64,000 bases of DNA from Arachidicoccus terrestris (GTDB lineage: Bacteria; Bacteroidota; Bacteroidia; Chitinophagales; Chitinophagaceae), in the NCBI RefSeq assembly GCF_020042345.1, contig NZ_CP083387.1, positions 2,170,001-2,234,000 of the forward strand. Direction: 5' to 3'. Below are positions 57,860-64,000 of this stretch, one piece after another. Under the pieces are notes generated by a model that saw nothing but the letters and a program-made list of their open reading frames with translations, was not told the origin of the DNA and ran no database searches. Position 1 is the first letter of the stretch. Every line of letters starts with the position of its first letter. Position numbers and translations under genes: made by a program.

Positions 57860-58870
57860 CTATTTGGCAGCCGGTGCATTGAGTTTTAACCAGAGCTGAT
57901 CTTTAAGTTCTACCAAGCCGGCACCAGTAACAGAAGAGATAAAAATATGGGGAAGGTTTTCAGGCAGCTCTTTTTTGATCTCTGCTTTTAACTCTTCATC
58001 CAGCATATCTGATTTACTGATTGCAATCAGCATATCCTTTTGCAGAAGTTCGGGATTGTATTGCTCCAGTTCATTGTATAATATACCGAACTCCCTGGCA
58101 TGGTCTTCACTATCGGCCGGAATTAAAAACAGCAATACCGCGTTGCGTTCGATATGACGCAGAAACCGGTGCCCCAGCCCCTTTCCTTCAGAAGCCCCTT
58201 CAATAATACCTGGCAGATCTGCCATACAAAAGGAGCGTCCGTCTCTGTAAGGAACCATCCCGAGATTAGGGATCAGGGTCGTAAACGCATAATTGGCGAT
58301 TTTAGGCTTAGCCGCACTGATAACCGAGAGCAAAGTGGATTTACCTGCATTAGGAAATCCGACCAGCCCGACGTCAGCCAACACTTTTAATTCCAATAGC
58401 TTATACCCTTCTACCCCTTCTTCCCCCGGTTGAGAATGTTCCGGTACCTGGTTGGTCGGTGTCGCAAAATGCTGGTTGCCCAGCCCGCCACGCCCTCCTT
58501 TAAGCCAGATCACCTCTTGTCCATCTTCCAGGATTTCTGCTTCTACTTCTCCCGTCTCTTCGTCTTTAGCAATAGTACCCAGGGGTACTTCGATTATAAC
58601 ATCCTTGCCAAAGCGGCCGGTACAGTTATTTTTCATCCCGTTTTCCCCATCTTCAGCCACGACGTTTTTGAAATACCGCAGATGAAGCAAAGTCCACAAT
58701 TGTTTATTGCCTTTCAGAATGATATGCCCTCCCCGGCCGCCATCACCACCGTCTGGTCCTGCTTTGGCATTAAATTTCGTACGCATAAAATGCGTAACGC
58801 CTCTACCGCCATTGCCGCTGTGACAGAAGACTCGGATATAGTCAATAAAATTCTTTTCTGACATAGACAC
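57860..58870 (-). CDS. obgE: GTPase ObgE/CgtA
   Basis: A 336-residue ribosome-associated GTPase. The glycine-rich Obg fold is at the N-terminus ([37 protein letters not shown]). The G domain has G1 [14 protein letters not shown]2 FTTLIPN, G3 [18 protein letters not shown] and G4 SKSD. No C-terminal OCT domain is present, as in other Bacteroidota Obg proteins. A second ATG two codons in (58864) is an equal start candidate. Confidence 0.97.
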   Translation of the reverse strand: MSMSEKNFIDYIRVFCHSGNGGRGVTHFMRTKFNAKAGPDGGDGGRGGHIILKGNKQLWTLLHLRYFKNVVAEDGENGMKNNCTGRFGKDVIIEVPLGTIAKDEETGEVEAEILEDGQEVIWLKGGRGGLGNQHFATPTNQVPEHSQPGEEGVEGYKLLELKVLADVGLVGFPNAGKSTLLSVISAAKPKIANYAFTTLIPNLGMVPYRDGRSFCMADLPGIIEGASEGKGLGHRFLRHIERNAVLLFLIPADSEDHAREFGILYNELEQYNPELLQKDMLIAISKSDMLDEELKAEIKKELPENLPHIFISSVTGAGLVELKDQLWLKLNAPAAK

Positions 58871-59035
58871 ACTTTCTATTGTAGCAGCGAAGATATATCA
58901 AAATAGGCGTTTTTGGCTTTTAGCGCCGGTTTTCGGTCGCACAGATGAGCATTTTACCACCATATGATCATAGCCTTTTTAGCAAAAAAAGAATTATTTT
59001 TAACACCTTCTACAATAAATGAATGATTAAGGGAT

Positions 59036-62000
59036 ATGCTGCACAAAGGCAAAATAGGCTATTTTTTTTTGGGAGGGTTTCTGTTGGTACACCTATCCTG
59101 TTTTGCATTGCAGCGACAACTCGGTTTTACCCGCCTGGATATTAGTGATGGCCTGATACACAACCAGGTCAACTGTATTATGAAAGATGCCAAAGGCTTT
59201 ATCTGGCTGGGAACCCCTTCCGGGTTAAGCCGTTACGACGGCAGACATTTTATTGATTTCAGGCATAACAGTGCTGACAGCAACACGCTGGCAGACAACT
59301 ATATAGAAGATATTTTTACCTTGCCGGGCGGCTGGCTCTGGATTAAATCCAGGTCGGCGAGCGATATATTTGATCCCCGAAAAATGGTGTTCAATCATGA
59401 CGAAAATACGCTGCTCCGGGGACTTGGGCTTCCAAAGGGACAGGTGCTGCAAATCCGGCAACTCTCTGCAACCAAATATTTATTTGTCTATAAGGATCAG
59501 GGAATTGCGCTTTATGAGGCCCCGAGCATTCCCAGTATTTTACCGCGCGTCACCTGGTGGCCCCTGGCCGGTTCTTTTATCACTTCAGATGCGACAATGG
59601 ACAGGGCAGGTAAGATCTGGGCAGTATCTCAGACCGGCGTCTTAAATTGTTTCGATCCGCAAACCGGCCATTGGCATACGGCCGTTTCCCTGTCTGGTCG
59701 TGACGGCAGAAAGAAGAACCTGCCAACAGATGCCTACCGTCTTTTTGCTGACAGTAAGGGGTCCCTCTGGGTATACACGGCAGGTCTTCCCGGTCCGCTT
59801 TTTTGCTTTCATCCTGCAACGAATTTACTGGCAGAATACCAAGAAGAAAAAAACCATCGGGAGCGTGCAATCGATCTCAATAATAATATTATTAATGCCA
59901 TTACAGAAGATGAGCAGGGCAATATCTGGGTGGGCACGGACCATGGGGGCGTTAATATTATTGATCAGGGAAAACGGACTGTCCGATATCTGATGAATAA
60001 CCCGGAAAACCAGAAATCGCTGGCACAGAACTGTATTTATGATCTTTACAAAGATGATAACGGCCTGATCTGGGTCGGGACATATAAAAAAGGCGTCTGC
60101 TATTATAATGAAAGAATGGACCGGTTTCCTCTATACAGCCATGACCCCAATACGCCGGATCAGCAACGTACATTACCTTATGAAGATGTCAACAGGTTTG
60201 TAGAAGATGAGCTCGGCAATTTATGGATCGGCACAAACGGAGGTGGCCTGATCTATTACAATCGAAAAGACTCAACATTCAAAAGATTTACCCACAACCC
60301 GGCAGACCCTTCCAGCCTATGTGCTGACGTGATCGTCGGACTTTGTTATGACAGCCAGCACCGGCTTTGGATCGGGACTTACTATGGGGGGCTGGATTGT
60401 TATCAGAACGGCCGGTTTACACATTATCGCCATCAGGCGGGCAATCCCGCAAGTCTCAGTGATAACCGGGTCTGGGATATTATTGAGGATCATAAGAAGG
60501 GTATCTGGGTCGGCACATTGGGTGGCGGCCTTCAGAAACTGGATCCTGCTACGGGCAAATTCACCACTTGGCCGCCCAGCCAAAACAGCATTGACGGTAT
60601 TGAATATATCCTGACCATGGACCAACTGGAAAACGGGGATTTGTGGGTGGGTACGGCAGCTGGAATTGAAATCTATCCTGCCGGCGGGGCCCCTGCCCGG
60701 CATCTGGGTAGTGTACGCGGAGATCAGGCCTCACTCAGCAATGACAATATCAATGCCATATATGAGGATAAGAAAGGTTATGTCTGGGTAGGTACACGCG
60801 AAGGGCTGAATTGTATAGATACCCGTTCAGGACATATCAGACGATATACCACCCGGGAGGGGCTGCCGGATAATACCGTGCTTACCCTACTGGAAGATAA
60901 GACAGGTTATCTGTGGATGAGTACCCCCAGTGGACTCATCCGGTTTGATCCTCCGAAAACATTTTCCGGCAGCCTTTCGCCCGCGGCCTTTCGCAAATTT
61001 GATGAGTCTGATGGATTACAAGGCCGCGAGTTTAATGAAAAGTCTGCCTTTAAAACCAGATCAGGCGCACTGATATTTGGCGGGGCCGGCGGTTTTAATC
61101 TCTTTAACCCGGATTCCATCAGTATCGATTATCATACAGCTCCTATTGTCTTTACCGAACTGCAGATTGGCGGCAAACCGGCGAAGATCGGAGAAAAGTA
61201 CAGCGGTCATATCATATTAAATCAGTCCGCCTCCTGGACCGGCAACCTCAAACTGCCCTATGGTGCCAGCGACTTCTCCCTTTCTTTTATGGCCCTGGGC
61301 TATGGTCACTCCCCCAGAATCAAATATGCCTACCGGTTAAAGAACTTTAATGATGAATGGATACTGATTGAGAGCAATGCCGATAACCGGGCCACCTATA
61401 CGAATCTGGACCCGGGCGCATATACACTGGAGGTAAAGAGTTGTAATCAGGACGGCATCTGGAGTAAGCAGCCTGCAACCATGCAACTCAGTATCCTGCC
61501 GCCGTTCTGGAAATCTTCCTGGGCTTACCTGATCTATATCATATTATTGGCACTGCTGTTATACCTGGCCAGAAGTATTTTACTCTATAGGGCGCGGATG
61601 CGTTTCGCCTTAGAACAAGAACGGCAGCAGGCTAGTCATACACATGATATGGATATGCTTAAGATCCGGTTTCTCACCAATATCAGTCATGAGTTCAGAA
61701 CACCACTCAGTCTGATCATTGCCCCACTGGATAAGCTCATGAAAGAGGCGCATGAACCTCATCTGAAAGGGCAGCTGGACATGGTCCGTCGCAATGCTAA
61801 ACGATTATTGCATCTGGTCAGCCAACTGCTGGACTTCAGAAAAATGGAAGTACAGGAAATTCAGCTACATCCTACAGACGGAGATATCGTTTCTTTTGTG
61901 AGAGATACCGCTATTTCTTTTACAGATATTGCAGAAAAGAAAAATATCAATTTCTCCATTAAAAGTCAGGTGTCGTCATTGCAGGCCAGCTTTGATCCCG

Positions 62001-63280
62001 ACAAGCTGGAAAGAATATTATTCAACTTATTGTCTAATGCCTTCAAATTTACCCCTGAGAGCGGTCAGATCACTTTGAGCATGCAGGAAGAAACCGACGC
62101 GCATCATAAAAAGTGGCTGAAGATCTGCGTTGAAGACAACGGCATAGGCATACCGGAAAATAAACTACATCAGATATTTGAACGTTTTTTCCAGCACGAT
62201 CTCCCCTATCAAATGGTCAATGCCGGCAGTGGCATCGGACTTTCCATTACACAGGAGTTTGTGCGACTGCATGGAGGACGGATCGATGTCACCAGCAGCG
62301 AAGGACAAGGAAGTCGTTTTAATGTCTGGCTACCCGTTGTACCTGCTGCAACTGAACCTCAGGAAGGCACAGATGCAATAAAAGAAAAATCCGACACCTT
62401 TTTGCTTAATCCGGAAAAGAACAAAATACAAGTAACCGCTCTAAGCGCCTTTCCATCCACAGCCTACGCGCCTCAGGAAAAACCAGATGGCCGCAGGAAA
62501 ACAATATTGCTCGTAGAAGATCATGAAGACTTTAGATTTTACCTGAAAGATAACCTCGGTGTGCAGTTTAATATACTGGAAGCTGCCGATGGACATAAAG
62601 GCTGGGAGTTCTGCCTGAACGCCAAACCGGATCTGGTCGTTAGTGACATTATGATGGAGGGGATGGATGGGCTGCAACTTTGCCGTAAAATCAAAAAAGA
62701 CCCATGCACAGCTTCTATTCCGGTGATTCTGTTATCTGCGAAGGCCTCTCAGGAACAACAGGTGGAAGGGCTCCGGCAAGGAGCGAATGACTATATGACC
62801 AAACCTTTCAATTTTGAAGTATTGCAGGCGCGTATTTTAAATCTGCTGCATCAGGCAAAACAAACTAAAAAAGAAGCGCCTGCCAAAATTGAGATTGAAC
62901 CCACACATACCACAATAGACAGCCAGCAGGATCAATTTTTACAGGCCGCCAGAGAAGCAGTGGAAACGGCCATGGACGACAGCGAATTTTCTGTCGAACA
63001 ACTCAGCCAGGCATTATTTGTAAGTCGTGTCACCTTATATAAGAAGCTGGTAGCCATCACTGGCAAGACACCCATTGAGTTTATACGCACCCTTCGGATG
63101 AAGAGGGCGGCAGCCTATCTCCAAAAAGGCATGAATGTCGCCCAGGCAGCCTATGAAGTCGGTTATAATAATCCGAAGAATTTTACCAAACACTTTAAAC
63201 AAGCGTTCGGGATCTTACCTTCTCAGTATAGCAAAGAACAACGGTTGGATGACCTGCTGGAAAAAGACAACGAATCTTAA
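59036..63280 (+). CDS. Hybrid two-component system sensor/regulator (HTCS)
   Basis: A 1414-residue one-protein signalling system that senses oligosaccharide in the periplasm and activates transcription. A signal peptide (to about residue 24) is followed by about 14 two-component propeller repeats (xxGxIWVGT-type: GFIWLGTPSGLSRYD, GNIWVGTDHGGVNIID, GLIWVGTYKKG) and a Y_Y_Y domain. A membrane span covers about residues 826-850. The HisKA phospho-acceptor is His885 in NISHEFRTPLSL, then HATPase with EDNGIGIPENKL. The receiver Asp is Asp1204 in VVSDIMMEGMDG, and an AraC-type HTH covers about 1310-1410 (FSVEQLSQALFVSRVTLYKKL). It is next to a partial GH31 gene, which is a likely target. Confidence 0.97.
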   Translation: MLHKGKIGYFFLGGFLLVHLSCFALQRQLGFTRLDISDGLIHNQVNCIMKDAKGFIWLGTPSGLSRYDGRHFIDFRHNSADSNTLADNYIEDIFTLPGGWLWIKSRSASDIFDPRKMVFNHDENTLLRGLGLPKGQVLQIRQLSATKYLFVYKDQGIALYEAPSIPSILPRVTWWPLAGSFITSDATMDRAGKIWAVSQTGVLNCFDPQTGHWHTAVSLSGRDGRKKNLPTDAYRLFADSKGSLWVYTAGLPGPLFCFHPATNLLAEYQEEKNHRERAIDLNNNIINAITEDEQGNIWVGTDHGGVNIIDQGKRTVRYLMNNPENQKSLAQNCIYDLYKDDNGLIWVGTYKKGVCYYNERMDRFPLYSHDPNTPDQQRTLPYEDVNRFVEDELGNLWIGTNGGGLIYYNRKDSTFKRFTHNPADPSSLCADVIVGLCYDSQHRLWIGTYYGGLDCYQNGRFTHYRHQAGNPASLSDNRVWDIIEDHKKGIWVGTLGGGLQKLDPATGKFTTWPPSQNSIDGIEYILTMDQLENGDLWVGTAAGIEIYPAGGAPARHLGSVRGDQASLSNDNINAIYEDKKGYVWVGTREGLNCIDTRSGHIRRYTTREGLPDNTVLTLLEDKTGYLWMSTPSGLIRFDPPKTFSGSLSPAAFRKFDESDGLQGREFNEKSAFKTRSGALIFGGAGGFNLFNPDSISIDYHTAPIVFTELQIGGKPAKIGEKYSGHIILNQSASWTGNLKLPYGASDFSLSFMALGYGHSPRIKYAYRLKNFNDEWILIESNADNRATYTNLDPGAYTLEVKSCNQDGIWSKQPATMQLSILPPFWKSSWAYLIYIILLALLLYLARSILLYRARMRFALEQERQQASHTHDMDMLKIRFLTNISHEFRTPLSLIIAPLDKLMKEAHEPHLKGQLDMVRRNAKRLLHLVSQLLDFRKMEVQEIQLHPTDGDIVSFVRDTAISFTDIAEKKNINFSIKSQVSSLQASFDPDKLERILFNLLSNAFKFTPESGQITLSMQEETDAHHKKWLKICVEDNGIGIPENKLHQIFERFFQHDLPYQMVNAGSGIGLSITQEFVRLHGGRIDVTSSEGQGSRFNVWLPVVPAATEPQEGTDAIKEKSDTFLLNPEKNKIQVTALSAFPSTAYAPQEKPDGRRKTILLVEDHEDFRFYLKDNLGVQFNILEAADGHKGWEFCLNAKPDLVVSDIMMEGMDGLQLCRKIKKDPCTASIPVILLSAKASQEQQVEGLRQGANDYMTKPFNFEVLQARILNLLHQAKQTKKEAPAKIEIEPTHTTIDSQQDQFLQAAREAVETAMDDSEFSVEQLSQALFVSRVTLYKKLVAITGKTPIEFIRTLRMKRAAAYLQKGMNVAQAAYEVGYNNPKNFTKHFKQAFGILPSQYSKEQRLDDLLEKDNES

Positions 63281-63509
63281 CCTGAAACAAAGCTCATGTT
63301 CCCCGCTTTCCCTTACATGACCGTCAGAATCATTTGTGACCGGATTTACATTTAGATCTTCTGTTGAGATCTACTGAAAGAAATAAGAGCCGGTAGGATT
63401 ATTTCCAGAATTTTAAACAAACACCATAATAGCCAGCCATCGGCGGCCGGTGGCCCGGGGATCGATTTTCCGTCTAAAACGACCTTCTTTTTGCATAAAA
63501 AAGCCACGG

Positions 63510-63568
63510 TTAACAAATGTGACCCTTTATATCAACATGCGTATACCATCCCTTAACAAATGCAACCC
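63510..63568. repeat. Direct repeat, candidate HTCS binding sites
   Basis: TTAACAAATGTGACCC at 63510-63525 and TTAACAAATGCAACCC at 63553-63568 match at 14 of 16 positions. The start-to-start spacing of 43 bp is close to four helical turns. They lie upstream of the proposed GH31 promoter, where an AraC-type activator would bind. Confidence 0.55.
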
Positions 63569-63610
63569 CAATTCTGAACGCCAGATCTGACCGTTAGTGT
63601 ATGTTAACGA

Positions 63611-63618
63611 TAGCTTTG
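63611..63618 (+). promoter_or_regulatory. Putative -7 element of the GH31 gene
   Basis: TAGCTTTG fits TAnnTTTG, 64 bp before the ATG at 63683. No TTTG -33 box is found at the usual spacing, as expected for a promoter that depends on an activator. Confidence 0.4.
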
Positions 63619-63682
63619 GATTGTTAATATAAATTTAATGCAAAGGCATTAAAGCCATTTATCATAACAATCTAAATAAAGC

Positions 63683-64000
63683 ATGCGAGATATTGTACGT
63701 ATCAACAAAAGGCAAAGCAGAAAACCTCCCGTCCTACAGCAAATTGGGCTATTGTTTTTAACAATCCTGGGATGTTATGGCGTCCGGGCACAATCAGTGA
63801 CGCCTCCCTACAAGAAAATCCCCAATGGCATAGCAATTTGCCTCAACCAGTCCGGGACACCCCCTCAGTATCTGAGATTACAATTCGTAACACCATCCAT
63901 ACTACATGTGATCGTCAAGCCTGACAGCAATTTTATTACGGCACCCACCTTAATGATTCAGGCCAGACCCCTTGAAAACATCGATTATAAGGTATCTACA
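63683..64000 (+). CDS. GH31-family glycosidase, N-terminal fragment
   Basis: The first 106 codons of a gene that runs off the right edge. After a basic N-terminus and a hydrophobic signal (IGLLFLTILGCYGVRAQ) comes the GH31 N-terminal beta-sandwich start: YLRLQFVTPSILHVIVKPDSNFITAPTLMI, the usual pattern for alpha-xylosidase/alpha-glucosidase N-terminal domains. Catalytic residues lie outside the window. It is not a copy of the GH31 at 12.5-14.9 kb. Lying directly after an HTCS gene it is probably the first gene of a second glycan locus. Confidence 0.65.
   Translation, partial: MRDIVRINKRQSRKPPVLQQIGLLFLTILGCYGVRAQSVTPPYKKIPNGIAICLNQSGTPPQYLRLQFVTPSILHVIVKPDSNFITAPTLMIQARPLENIDYKVST

Larger units (their letters stand above)
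63281..63682. other. HTCS / GH31 intergenic region
   Basis: A 402-bp gap holding a 16-bp imperfect direct repeat (63510-63568) and a TAnnTTTG element (63611-63618). Between 63281 and 63505 I see no gene or strong hairpin. Confidence 0.55.

Noticed and set aside
59866-59880. TGCAATCGAT within the HTCS gene, similar to the XylR operator core.
   Set aside because: It is inside coding sequence and only one half matches, so it is probably chance.

Overview
The window comes from a Bacteroidota genome, most like a soil or plant-associated member of the Chitinophagaceae/Sphingobacteriales side of the phylum. The evidence is a SusC/SusD pair, a periplasmic-sensor hybrid two-component system (HTCS), many signal-peptide and lipobox hydrolases, an IPExxxVDY-family gene, and promoters fitting the Bacteroidota pattern TTTG-N19..21-TAnnTTTG (for example ahead of rplS at 49992-50023). 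No rRNA, tRNA, IS element, integrase or CRISPR array was seen.

Region 1 (1-37.7 kb, about 40% GC by eye) is one large polysaccharide utilisation locus for decorated (glucurono-arabino)xylan. All genes are on the minus strand except the regulator. It holds three esterases (1-2441), a GH3 with PA14, GH43, GH95, GH127/146, GH31, a second GH43 with a CBM6-like tail, a lone ECF sigma factor, SusD, SusC, the xylose operon xylB-xylA-xylE, a divergent LacI regulator (called XylR here), and then an SGNH acetylesterase, GH115, GH10 and a second GH3. The expected route is: GH10 and the esterases cut and deacylate the chain outside the cell; SusCD imports the oligomers; GH115, GH43, GH95, GH127 and GH31 remove side groups; GH3/GH43 release xylose; XylE, XylA and XylB take it to xylulose-5-phosphate. 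A 16-bp palindrome, TTGCAATCGATTGCAA, occurs in the xylB/xylR divergent region, before the esterases, and in 1-2 mismatch form before susC and the GH3-GH10-GH115 run. It is the likely XylR operator and would tie the locus into one regulon.

Region 2 (38-42.2 kb, visibly higher GC) is a plus-strand gene set resembling quinone/electrophile detoxification: pirin, two MhqO-like ring-cleaving dioxygenases, a small GNAT protein, an MhqD-like esterase and OsmC. A convergent feoB follows.

Region 3 (44.4-58.9 kb) is mostly housekeeping or small accessory genes: IPExxxVDY protein, GNAT, an arginine-deiminase-like protein next to CtlX, three lipoproteins, rplS, gcvH, an aminotransferase, a DUF4397 lipoprotein, L-serine dehydratase, a PLP decarboxylase, RNase Z and ObgE. 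Long hairpins flank the 50.6-51.1 kb lipoprotein gene.

Region 4 (59-64 kb) starts a second carbohydrate locus: a 1414-residue HTCS followed by a GH31 gene cut by the window edge. The intergenic region contains a near-identical 16-bp direct repeat 43 bp apart that could be the HTCS binding site.
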